Shown: positions 23,201 through 28,407 of the stretch, piece by piece
Layout of the letters: each line of letters begins with the position of its first letter
How positions within the stretch are numbered: position 1 is the stretch's first letter
Source: Rhineura floridana
Lineage: Eukaryota; Chordata; Lepidosauria; Squamata; Rhineuridae
DNA length: 64,000 nucleotides
Direction of reading: 5' to 3'
Assembly: GCF_030035675.1 (NCBI RefSeq)
Contig: NC_084497.1
Coordinates: forward strand, 29,834,437 to 29,898,436
Position numbers and translations under genes: made by a program
The notes under the pieces: generated by a model
What the model was told of the DNA's origin: nothing
Seen by the model: only the letters and a program-made list of their open reading frames with translations
The model's database searches: none

Positions 23201-25013
23201 CTGTGGGAGCAAGGATGGGGAGATACGCTTTGGCTGTCCGTAGTGCAGCAAGCCCACAAGTTATGGGCTGGAGAAAGGCACAGGCCCTAGACCCAGTGCT
23301 GTAGTTAAACAAGACAGGCCAAAAAGCAACTTCTGTGCTACTGGGGGTGGGGGATCCTTTCACCCAACTGGGTCCAGCCCTCTCATATTTCCCTGTTGAA
23401 ATTGTCCTCTGGCCAGATCTCCAATTCCTTGCTGGTCTATGACCGTAATAAAGTGCTTTGATTTGATCTCCAATTCTGTTCCTGTGGGCATGAGGTGGCA
23501 CATGCGAACACCACGCAGCTCCTTATCCATGATCGTTCTTACTAGTCCAGCCACACTCAAAACCATTGTGGTCTTTCTGACACGCTCTCCTGTTCCTTCT
23601 CCAGGGAAGGGAAAAGAGGCTTCCTTCAAGTGGATGGCGATGAGATGATAACTGGAGAATCTCCCGGCAGGAACGTCATGGTGAACACCAAAGGTCGCAT
23701 TTATATAGGTAAGTACTTTTGTCTCAAGAGAGCTGAACTGCTTTAAGGGCTTGGATGCATGTATTTTGGGGGGAACAACATGTTACATTTAGTTTCTGAC
23801 AGCCCTTATCTCAATTTTTCTTTCATTACTGCTTCATCTGTTTTTTATTTCTTAATGTTTCATTTCAACATTGATTACAATAGAAATCCAGCTTGTCTTC
23901 CGAAGCTTGCAGCTTTTGGTTTTTTCCATCCAAATGACACAGAATGTACAGGTGTTGTACTACAGCCCTGTGGCAGCAGTCCTGCTACATTTCAGAAGGC
24001 TGCCCAGAGGACCCCCATCCTCTTAACCTTTCCATTACTTTAAGCTTCAAATTGGACAGTGTCAACGTCTTGTCACTTTCGGAGCATTCCCAGATTCCCC
24101 CCCTCCCTACAGAACGTTCCCTGGAGGATGCATCCGTTTGCTAAACAGCACTGTGTATTCCTCTTGCTGGTTTCAGGAGTTCCTCCTATGAAGAAACCAG
24201 GAGAAACACGAGGAAAGGATTTTAATTCATTTTTCCATTTGCGTCTATATTTTCCTTAAGAAAAAATAGAAACAAAATCTAAGGAGGAGTGCATTTGTTT
24301 TGTTTTAGACATGAAATGGGGAAGGCTGGAAGACAGTGGGGAGTCTCTAAAAGCATGATGCAACCTCTCAGCAAAGGAAGGTTGGGGAAGGGCTGTAGCT
24401 CAGGGGTTGAGCAACTGCTTCACATGCAGAAGGTCCCGGGTTCAATCCCCAATGGCAGCATCTCCAGGCAGGGCTGGGAGAGCCCCTGCCAGTCAGTGTA
24501 GACAATACTGGTCTGGATGGACCAATGGTCTGGCTCAGGATAAAGCACACCCCCTTGTTAGACATGACAGCAACAGTAGCAAGTGACTTGGGGGTCTGGG
24601 ATGTGAATAAATGGATAGCCTTACGAGGACCTAAAAGGCTGCAATTCTCTGAAGGATCCTGTGCAATTGAATAGCATGGCCCAAGGGAGGGAGTCTGCAT
24701 CAGAGATTATGGCGAAAAGCAAACCCTTGCTCTCCGCTGGGCTCCTCAGTCCTTCTGGTGACAAGGGGAAGGGGGGGGAGGGCATCTCCCCTTAAATGAC
24801 ACACCAGCTAACTGAGGGCTGCTCTCCCTTCTCTCCACAGGAGGAGCACCCAACATCAACACCCTGACGGCAGGAAAGTACATCTCAGGAATTACAGGGT
24901 GCATCAAAAACGTGGTGCTTATCAACGACAGGCCCGGCCAGCAGCCCCAGCAGCCAATTGACCTGCACCACCACTCAGAGGCAGGCCTCAACATCCAGGA
25001 GTGCACCTCATAG
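1..25013 (+). CDS. HSPG2: HSPG2 (perlecan), C-terminal 37 coding exons
   Basis: Basement-membrane heparan sulfate proteoglycan core protein, secreted to the extracellular matrix. Coding exons: 1-33 (cut by the window edge), 259-397, 572-723, 1353-1491, 1993-2144, 2704-2842, 2988-3139, 3435-3573, 3664-3804, 4450-4584, 5743-5924, 6032-6224, 9391-9570, 9676-9936, 10204-10381, 10832-10929, 11461-11727, 11819-11931, 12153-12300, 13203-13319, 14329-14413, 14901-15045, 16303-16402, 17053-17162, 17348-17456, 18410-18508, 18594-18815, 19181-19425, 19729-19900, 20267-20389, 20597-20653, 21275-21350, 21682-21760, 22944-23014, 23107-23190, 23605-23708, 24841-25013 (TAG stop). They sum to 5,112 nt, an exact multiple of three, about 1,703 residues. 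All boundaries are GT-AG and the frame stays open. The domain order Ig x11, LG1, EGF, EGF, LG2, EGF, EGF, LG3 is diagnostic of perlecan domains IV-V. Agrin and laminin alpha share LG/EGF modules but not this Ig array. N-terminal domains lie before the window. Confidence 0.97.
893..1222. repeat. Two palindromic ~120-140 bp elements (family P1)
   Basis: 893-1011 and 1078-1222. Each reads GGATGGGGAAGC-like, CTTCCAGATGTTG, CCAACTCCCATCA on the left half and the inverse on the right half (AACAACATCTGGCAGGCC, AGCTTCCCCATCCCT). They probably fold into long hairpins. No coding sequence; a non-autonomous DNA transposon is likely. Confidence 0.75.
1636..1800. mobile_element. Two CR1 tails in inverted orientation
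   Basis: A plus-strand tail at 1636-1731 (GGCATCTGGCTGGCCAACAT, TGGCCTGATCCAGCTGC, TGATGTCCTTATG) abuts a minus-strand tail at about 1732-1800 (CTGGATCAGGCCAAAGGCC). It lies in an HSPG2 Ig intron. Confidence 0.7.
4272..4390. repeat. Palindromic ~120 bp element (family P3)
   Basis: Left arm AGTCCTACTCAGGGTAGATC and CCACTGAAATTAATG, right arm CTTCAGTGGACCTGCTCTGA and GCAGGAATAGCACTGGG. It lies in an HSPG2 intron. Confidence 0.72.
4822..5075 (-). repeat. Unclassified dispersed repeat U, copy 1
   Basis: Contains CTGAGTTCTGCAAGGGCAAC and TGGTGCCCATTGGGACTGG, the inverse of the core seen in three other copies. It lies in the HSPG2 intron 4585-5742. No coding sequence or terminal repeats seen. Confidence 0.65.
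5200..5440 (+). mobile_element. LINE 3' tail (L2-like)
   Basis: T-rich run followed by GTGAGCTGCCTTGAGCATAG and GGAAAGGCGGCATACAAATA. It lies in the HSPG2 intron 4585-5742. Confidence 0.55.
5743..12300 (+). CDS. HSPG2: HSPG2 domain IV, last six Ig domains
   Basis: Six further Ig domains with mixed exon structure. One spans 5743-5924 plus the start of 6032-6224. The next is the rest of 6032-6224 plus 9391-9570, and its 3.2 kb intron holds CR1 copy A and a palindromic element. One is the single exon 9676-9936. One is 10204-10381 plus 10832-10929, joined in phase 2. One is the single exon 11461-11727. The last is 11819-11931 plus 12153-12300, whose intron starts with the weak donor GTGCTG. Each has two cysteines, a core Trp and a D-S/A-G-x-Y-x-C strand. 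N-glycosylation sequons are visible, for example NDT and NAT in 9391-9570 and NGS in 9676-9936. Confidence 0.95.
6364..6495 (+). mobile_element. Sauria-type SINE, tRNA head and central part
   Basis: Head AGTGTGGTGTAGTGGTTAGG, B box GGGTTCAAATCCC, then GCCAGTCACTGCCTCTCAGC. It ends CCTACCCCACAGG without a BovB tail. It lies in the HSPG2 intron just before CR1 copy A. Confidence 0.75.
6618..8634 (-). mobile_element. CR1 LINE copy A, 5'-truncated
   Basis: CR1-clade non-LTR retrotransposon in an HSPG2 intron, antisense to the gene. It contains most of the reverse transcriptase region (SPGPDGIHPRVLKEL, YLDFQKAFDKVPH, SGVPQG, FADDTKLF) and the C-terminal domain, and ends in a short TTCTTATG repeat (read on the minus strand) at 6618. 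It matches copy B over about 2 kb with few differences. Relative to copy B it lacks five bases near 7536, which breaks the reading frame after WAEKWQMQ. Alignment to copy B stops at about 8634, taken as the 5' truncation point; the next ~120 bp were not recognised. Confidence 0.93.
8952..9258. repeat. Palindromic ~307 bp element (family P2)
   Basis: Terminal arms CTGCACCATGCATTTAAAGC and GCTTTAAATGTACAGTGCAG. Inside, GAGCCCCTATTCCCCTCACA and TGTGAGGGGAATAAGGGTC are also inverse. It lies in the HSPG2 intron next to CR1 copy A. One end of another copy is at 27905-27948. Confidence 0.78.
10534..10652. repeat. Palindromic element (family P1, CAACCTGGTGCC subtype)
   Basis: The left end CAACCTGGTGCCTTCCAGAT and right end CTGGAGGGCACCAGGTTG are inverse complements. 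It lies in an HSPG2 intron. Confidence 0.78.
12395..12520 (-). mobile_element. L2 LINE fragment
   Basis: CTGCTGCATTCTGCACTAAC, TGTAGTTTCTGGAC and TTCAAAGGCAGCCCCACA are the reverse of the L2 segment that encodes YVGLPLKTVxKLQLVQNAAA-like sequence. It lies in an HSPG2 intron. Confidence 0.65.
13203..17162 (+). CDS. HSPG2: HSPG2 domain V, LG1 module
   Basis: First laminin G-like module of endorepellin, in exons 13203-13319, 14329-14413, 14901-15045, 16303-16402 and 17053-17162. It opens with ERVVPYFTQNPQSY, contains the ITFRPD strand, VSFGLVGGRPELRFDAGSG, GKFQGLDLNEGLYLGGYPNY and a closing cysteine pair (GCVRQ; SNCPTC). The last exon runs into EGF1 (CQDRPC). Splicing 13319 directly to 14329 gives PDGMLVYNG, the usual LG strand. 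The human segment between GQKR and DFISFGLVGG is about 14 residues longer than here (recalled sequence). A possible 18-nt microexon in intron 13320-14328 is listed separately. Confidence 0.94.
13591..13608 (+). other. HSPG2: Candidate alternative microexon (18 nt) in HSPG2 LG1
   Basis: An 18-nt segment is flanked by a long CT-rich tract ending in CTGTCCAG and by a perfect donor CAG|GTAAGT. Taken as an exon it is symmetric (phase 1-1) and would insert ALMLYS, so the joined protein reads PD-ALMLYS-GMLVYNG. This resembles a second copy of the LG strand motif coded by the next exon. It is not needed for the reading frame; whether it is used in RNA is unknown. Confidence 0.45.
15298..15492 (+). 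mobile_element. tRNA-derived SINE with CR1-like tail
   Basis: Pol III A-box-like GCTGAGTGGCAGAGC and B-box GGTTCAATCCC, followed by the family body (GCATCTCCAG, CAGTCAGTGCAGAC, CTGAGCTTGATGG). It lies in the HSPG2 intron after exon 14901-15045. Family members are numbered across the window; this one is moderately diverged. Confidence 0.8.
15546..16190 (-). mobile_element. CR1 fragments flanking a palindromic element
   Basis: A minus tail at 15546-15660 (AGAAGAGCCCTGCTGGGTCA, CAGTGACCAATCAGATGCC), a palindromic element at 15732-15855, then an older minus CR1 piece at 15900-16190 (GGCCAGACCAAAGGCCC, GGAGTTTGTCTAACTCCC). It lies in the HSPG2 LG1 intron. Confidence 0.72.
15732..15855. repeat. 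Palindromic element (family P1)
   Basis: GTGGGGCCCTCCGGATGTTG on the left and AACAACATCTGGAGTGCCAC on the right form the arms. It lies in the HSPG2 LG1 intron. Confidence 0.72.
16700..16860 (-). mobile_element. Diverged Sauria-related SINE
   Basis: The motif order AAGGTAGGTTAGGTGGAGAG, GACTAGCCCAAGGCC and AGCTTCATAGCCAAGGGGGA matches the reverse of the tail-less Sauria-related family. The head is poorly kept. Confidence 0.55.
17142..18508 (+). CDS. HSPG2: HSPG2 EGF-like modules 1 and 2
   Basis: Two EGF-like repeats between LG1 and LG2. EGF1 begins in exon 17053-17162 (CQDRPC) and continues in 17348-17456 (NGGVCRD, YVCECPQGFAGSNCEH). EGF2 begins in the same exon (QALRCHP) and ends in 18410-18508 (EACGPDATCINR, YTCRCLLGKYGEKC). 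The conserved Cys spacing and Gly/aromatic positions are intact. Two tRNA-type SINEs and a CR1 tail fill most of the intervening 0.95 kb intron. Confidence 0.93.
17722..18092 (+). mobile_element. Two tandem tRNA-derived SINEs
   Basis: A diverged copy at 17722-17887, broken by an A-rich run, is followed by a better copy at 17893-18092 with A box GCTCCGGGGTAGAGTG, B box GGTTCAGTCCC and tail CTGACTCAGTATGAGGCAGC. Both lie in the HSPG2 intron between EGF exons. Confidence 0.78.
18150..18285 (+). mobile_element. CR1 3' tail
   Basis: CTGCTTGGGGGCTTCCCACT, GAACAGGATGCTGGACTAAG and CCAGGCTCTTCTGATGTTCT. It lies in an HSPG2 intron. Confidence 0.78.
18594..19783 (+). CDS. HSPG2: HSPG2 domain V, LG2 module
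   Basis: Second laminin G-like module: exons 18594-18815, 19181-19425 and the first part of 19729-19900. It contains IKPLSPDGLILFSGG, VADFVSLNMVHGHLEFRYEL, INERPIK-type strands (seen as QVNDERPIKRSSPG), LYLGG-like MYLGGVDD and the closing GCIGEVSINGKKVDISYSF. Exons keep phases 1-1, 1-0 and 0-1. No break was seen. Confidence 0.94.
18885..19096 (+). mobile_element. CR1 3' tail
   Basis: GTGGCTACTAGCCATGCTGG, GGCACCTGGTTGGCTACTGT and GGCTAGATGGACC, ending TTACACGTTCTTAACATGG. It lies in the HSPG2 LG2 intron. Confidence 0.78.
19784..20389 (+). CDS. HSPG2: HSPG2 EGF-like modules 3 and 4
   Basis: EGF3 is coded by the end of exon 19729-19900 (CFDSSPCDRRPCQHGGKC, FQCLCLDGYKG) and closes at the start of exon 20267-20389 (EHCE). 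EGF4 follows in that exon (CQLQHPCLNGGTC, ACMCPPGFLGLYCEHG). The acceptor of exon 20267 is preceded by a perfect CT dinucleotide tract of about 35 nt that serves as its polypyrimidine tract. Confidence 0.93.
20023..20125 (-). mobile_element. Short LINE/SINE tail with TACCGCCC motif
   Basis: TTATATACCGCCCCATAGCT, CTCTCTGGGCGGTTTACAGC, then an A-rich stretch. A second copy is at 32870-33015 (TTATACCGCCCGACTAGC). It lies in the HSPG2 EGF intron. Confidence 0.6.
20229..20263. repeat. (CT)n tract forming an HSPG2 acceptor
   Basis: Perfect CT repeat ending three bases before the AG of exon 20267-20389. A similar but shorter CT run (13543-13566) precedes the candidate microexon. Confidence 0.95.
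20597..20653 (+). CDS. HSPG2: HSPG2 spacer exon with GSGG motif and BMP1-type cleavage site
   Basis: A 57-nt exon encodes the linker between EGF4 and LG3, ending HEGSGGN; the next exon (21275) starts DAPGQYGAYF. In human perlecan the Asn-Asp bond in this context is cut by BMP1/Tolloid-type proteases to free LG3, and the nearby Ser-Gly is a reported glycosaminoglycan site. Both motifs are kept here. The Asn-Asp bond falls at the exon junction: the Asp codon is split G|AT across the intron. Confidence 0.9.
20883..21185 (+). repeat. Unclassified dispersed repeat U, copy 2
   Basis: CAGTGTTACCCTTGCAGAAC, CTCAGCAGGGAGGAGGAGG and CCCAGTGGGCACCAGCCACC. It lies in the HSPG2 intron before exon 21275. 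Confidence 0.68.
21275..25013 (+). CDS. HSPG2: HSPG2 domain V, LG3 (C-terminal module)
   Basis: Exons 21275-21350, 21682-21760, 22944-23014, 23107-23190, 23605-23708 and 24841-25013 encode LG3, the module that binds integrin alpha2beta1 in mammals and is shed as a fragment. Visible strands are PETIELEVRT, SGLLLWQGV, KDFLSLGLKDGHLVF, YQLGSGEA, DGEWHRVTAIREGKRG, VYIGG-like IYIGGAPNIN and SGITGCIKNVVL. The protein ends NIQECTS before TAG at 25011. The residue at junction 23014/23107 is Ser (AG|T) where I recall Arg in human. Confidence 0.95.
21818..21920 (-). mobile_element. tRNA-derived SINE, 3' fragment
   Basis: Contains the family tail read in reverse (GGAAGCTACCTTAGGCTGAG, CCATCTAGCTCAGTATTGTC). 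The tRNA head is missing. Confidence 0.72.
24389..24548 (+). mobile_element. tRNA-derived SINE
   Basis: A box AGCTCAGGGGTTGAGC, B box GGGTTCAATCC, family tail GACCAATGGTCTGGCTCAGG. It lies in the last HSPG2 intron. Confidence 0.82.
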
Positions 25014-26912
25014 GCCAGGCCCGCCTCTTAAACACACTCCTTGTGATTTATTTTGCCCATCAGGCCAATTGAGAGACATCTATTATTGTTATTTTATTGT
25101 TATTATTATTAATAATTTTTTAAAGAAACACACACACACACACGGTGCTTTGCTGCTACCAAAAAAGCGGGGGAGGACTGGGAGGGAGTTGGTTTGTGAA
25201 GGGGTTTTGTGTGTGTGTGTGACAGACCAATGGGGCCACTTATGGCCTGCCCTGCCCTGCCCTGCCCCCCCAAGCCTTTCCCAGCCCTCGCAAAGAAGGA
25301 CAGAGAGTGACGGCAGAGCAGACACTTAACAACTGGACAGCTGCATCCATGGGAGAGGGACTTGGGATGGGTGCTGTGCCCAAGAGTTCTTCCAGGAATG
25401 CCGGAAGAGAGGAAGAGTACTTTGGATGCACATGCCAGGCGGGGGTGGGGGGGGTGTTGACTGCAGTCTCTCGCCTTGCGCCATGAAGGGTGAAGATGCA
25501 TATTTGAGGCCAAGGGGTGGGTGAGGTGACCCCATGGCTTCTCTGCTTCAGCTGCTGGGCTGGGCCAGGCAAGTTGTGACCAGATACCACCACCACCACT
25601 GCCCCCTCCCACTTGCAGGGGGGAAGGGATTCTTCTGCTGGGGGGAAGGAGGAAGGGCCCCCACTCCTTCCCAGCATCCACCATTCTAGCCAGGTTAGGG
25701 TTAATAGGAGTGGGGTGTGTGGGAGGTCTCTTGCCCTTGACCCCAGCTGCAGCGAGGCTTCTCAGCTAGATGAAGTCTGAGCTTCCTGTGTTTTCTAGCG
25801 ATGACCCATCCTTGCCCCACGTGAGATTATGTGGTGTTGGGTTTAAACCCCCCCCCTTATCTGGACTCTGAGATTAGGGCTAGGCTGGGCTGGTTCTGAG
25901 TGTCCTCCCCTCCGCCCTTTATACCTCCATGCCCCCCCGTTCCTTGACACAGCGAGCGCCAAGCGCTGCCTGATGCAGGTAAAAGCCACAAGCCTGCATT
26001 TGGCGTTGCCCTGTGCGCTCCGGCTGGGACTGAGAGCAGGAGGGCCCCCCACCAAGGAGGCCCCAAAAGTGCCTGAAGAGCCACAAGGCAGAGATGGGCC
26101 TCGCTGCTCCCAAGCCTTTTGGTGCCTTTGCAAGGATGGGGCCTCTAATGGATCCCCTCCCTCTTTTGCAGCCTAGTTGTAGCCAGCCAACCACTCCTGG
26201 TCCCAGGGTCTGGCAGGGCTAGGTAAGGAGAGGCAGCTGGACCCACACTCCGGTTGGAGCCTTATCCCCCCCCCCCCACTGCCTGGCAAGTGCGCACATG
26301 TGTCTCCCTCATCAGCATTTCAGAGGATCAGTCTGCTCCTTTTCATGGATGGGTGTGGGAACAGTGTGTGGTAGTGTCTGCTTAGAAGGGGAGCTGCTGC
26401 AAATGGGCTTGCCCCTCCATCCCTCCCCACACAGCAGCTCCGACCTGCCTTCTGTGCCACGGGAGCCGGAGTGCAGGAGTTCCCATCCAGCGTCTGAAGG
26501 AAGGCAGTTCTTCAGCAGGTGCCAAAAAGAGGCAGAAGGAACTGATCACAGCTGGGGAAAGTGGGATTCTATGGCCTTCTCCCAGTCGCCCCGTGTTGCC
26601 CCTACAGCCAGTGATGCTGCTACCGCCAAGCCGACAATGGGGGCCTGAGCTTCTGGCCTCCTAGGATTCCACTCCAGCTGGGCTTCCACATTCCTTAATT
26701 GTGTGGCTGGCTTCGGTTTGGCCTGGGTGAGCCTTTGTGGCCAGTGTCTGTGACTCCTGTGCCTTCCCACTTTCTTCTAGAACCAGAATTGTACTGCCTG
26801 GGAGGCACTGCAGTGCTCATGATGCTCCAGAACTTGTTCCTGCCTTTGCTTCCCTGCCTTGCCCCCCCATTTGCTCTTTCTTTCTTAAATAAATGGTGCT
26901 GAACCCCAAGTG
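25014..26912 (+). other. HSPG2: HSPG2 3' UTR
   Basis: Non-coding sequence after the stop codon, ending shortly after the first canonical poly(A) signal. It holds an A/T-rich block at 25076-25125 (TTATTGTTATT repeats), a CA run at 25132-25142, a GT run near 25206-25220, a short CCCTG repeat near 25248-25266, and otherwise GC-rich, purine/pyrimidine-skewed sequence. No SINE or LINE was recognised in it, in contrast to the introns. The exact cleavage point is inferred. Confidence 0.8.
26888..26893 (+). terminator. HSPG2: HSPG2 poly(A) signal AATAAA
   Basis: Canonical AATAAA, followed within about 15-35 nt by GT-rich sequence (GTGCTTGTTGAGTCGGTGG) that fits a cleavage-stimulation element. It is the first strong signal on this strand after the stop codon. 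Confidence 0.8.
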
Positions 26913-27095
26913 CTTGTTGAGTCGGTGGCTCCCTTTCTGAGCAGCTGAGGCAGCTTTTCAACAGCTTGGCCCAAGGCGAAATGAGAGCAGGAAGACGTGG
27001 GAAAGGCTAGCGGGGGAAATGCAATACTGATCTCTGTGCTGACTTTCATACTGGTCACGAGTGGCAAATCGGCTGCACGCCCAGAAGGGCCTGCG

Positions 27096-27262
27096 GGGAA
27101 GGGCTGCAGCTCAGTGGCAGAGCATCTGCCTGGCATGTTCAATCCACAGCAGAATCTCCAGGTCGGCCTGGGAGAGACACGCCGGAGAGATGCTGACAGT
27201 CATTGCAGACAATACTGAGCTAGGTGGAGCAATGGCCTGGCTCGGTGTAAGGCACCTCCGTT
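27096..27262 (+). mobile_element. tRNA-derived SINE
   Basis: A box CAGCTCAGTGGCAGAGC, a shortened B-box region (about ten bases missing compared with other copies) and tail AGCAATGGCCTGGCTCGG, followed by an A-rich end. Confidence 0.8.
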
Positions 27263-27524
27263 CCTAAAGAAATAAAAATCCCCTGCGCTCCAGTCATTTG
27301 CTTTTCCCAACGTGTTCTGCCTTCAATTATCAGGATGTTGGGAAGGAAGATTCTGCGCTAGGCCCCTTCCGCTGTCATTGTCCAGGAGGGTTCTATTTGC
27401 AACCCACAGATAAAGGATTGTCCTGCGATTTAAATACCCAAATTTTGAAGTGTAACATTCCCTGTATGTTGTCCGTGATGTTGTCCCTGGAACCAGGTGC
27501 CCAGATTGGAACGACACTATAAGC

Positions 27525-27880
27525 CAAGGATGGGGGAACCTGTGGGCCCCTCTAGATGTTCTTGGGCTCCCAACTCCCATCGGCCTCAGCCAGTGCAGCC
27601 AGGGGTGATGGTGGGATGGAGGGCACAGGCTTCCCACCTGTGCATCAAAAGAAGGAAGAGTTGTGATGGAGGTCGAGGGCAGGCAGTAAAGGCAAGTGAT
27701 GGATTTATGAGGGAGGTAGTAGGAGCAGTAAAGGCAAGTGACAGTCTAGTTCAGAGATGAAGAATGTGTAGCCCTCCAGATGTTGGACTCCCCAACTCCC
27801 AGCAGCTGCATATAGCATGACCAATGGCGGGGATAATGGTGGGAGTTGTAGTCCAGCAACACCTAGAGCAGGGGCTGCCA
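27525..27880. repeat. Two palindromic elements (family P1)
   Basis: A partial copy at 27525-27610 (GGGGGAACCTGTGGGCCCCT) and a fuller copy at 27755-27880 (GTAGCCCTCCAGATGTTGG; GGGAGTTGTAGTCCAGC). They lie between HSPG2 and LDLRAD2. Confidence 0.68.
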
Positions 27881-28183
27881 ACCCTTTTGGACCATGACTA
27901 TTAAGAGTGGTAAAAGAGTGCTTTAAACGTATGGTGTAGATGTGACCCAAGTGTCTCGTGGCTTTGCAGTGGAGGCTGAGTGAATTTAGAAATGATGACA
28001 CTGAGGGAAAGAAGCAGCGTCTCCTGGCATCTTGTATCACTGGGAGATCAGCCAGGATGCAGCTCTGCTGGGCATCTGTCTGCATAGCCCCATCACGCCT
28101 CCGCCACCCACACCCCTTCTGACCCACTCTCTGAAACTGGCCAATGACACACACACACATGCCCATCACAGAGGAAATGCAAG

Positions 28184-28407
28184 TCACACGGGTGGCTCAG
28201 CGCTTCCATGTGGAGTCACCTTGGGGGGCTCCCGGTGGGCGCAACTGCGTGTGCAGAGGTGACAGGCAGCACAGACAGAATTGCAGCCAGGCAGGTACCT
28301 GCAGGCGCCGACTCTCCAAACGAACCAGCCTGGGTTCCAGCAGCACCAGAACAGCAAGGCTACACCTAAGATGGCGGCCAGCGAGACAAGGAGAGGTTTG
28401 CGTTTGT
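28184..28407 (-). CDS. LDLRAD2: LDLRAD2 exon 5, membrane span and cysteine-rich tail
   Basis: After acceptor TTCTTCTGCAG the frame reads DKRKPLLVSLAAILGVALLF, a basic stop and an uncharged span of about 19 residues. A roughly 50-residue tail follows with cysteines at 267, 268, 281, 287, 291, 294, 297 and 301, ending PPV at TGA (28186-28184). There is no ATG in this exon, so ORF callers overlook it. The tail could be cytoplasmic and palmitoylated or metal-binding; the sequence does not decide. Confidence 0.88.

Larger units (their letters stand above)
26913..28183. other. Intergenic space between converging HSPG2 and LDLRAD2
   Basis: It holds the 3' UTR of LDLRAD2, whose end was not located: no AATAAA (or ATTAAA) was seen on the minus strand here. 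It also holds a tRNA-type SINE (27096-27262), two palindromic ~120-bp elements (27525-27610, 27755-27880) and one end of the larger palindromic element (27905-27948). In human the two genes' 3' ends overlap, and that could also be so here. Confidence 0.6.

Noticed and set aside
25109-25684. 191-codon minus-strand open frame in the HSPG2 3' UTR
   Set aside because: Low-complexity, Pro/Ser-rich translation of UTR with CA/GT runs; no recognisable protein.
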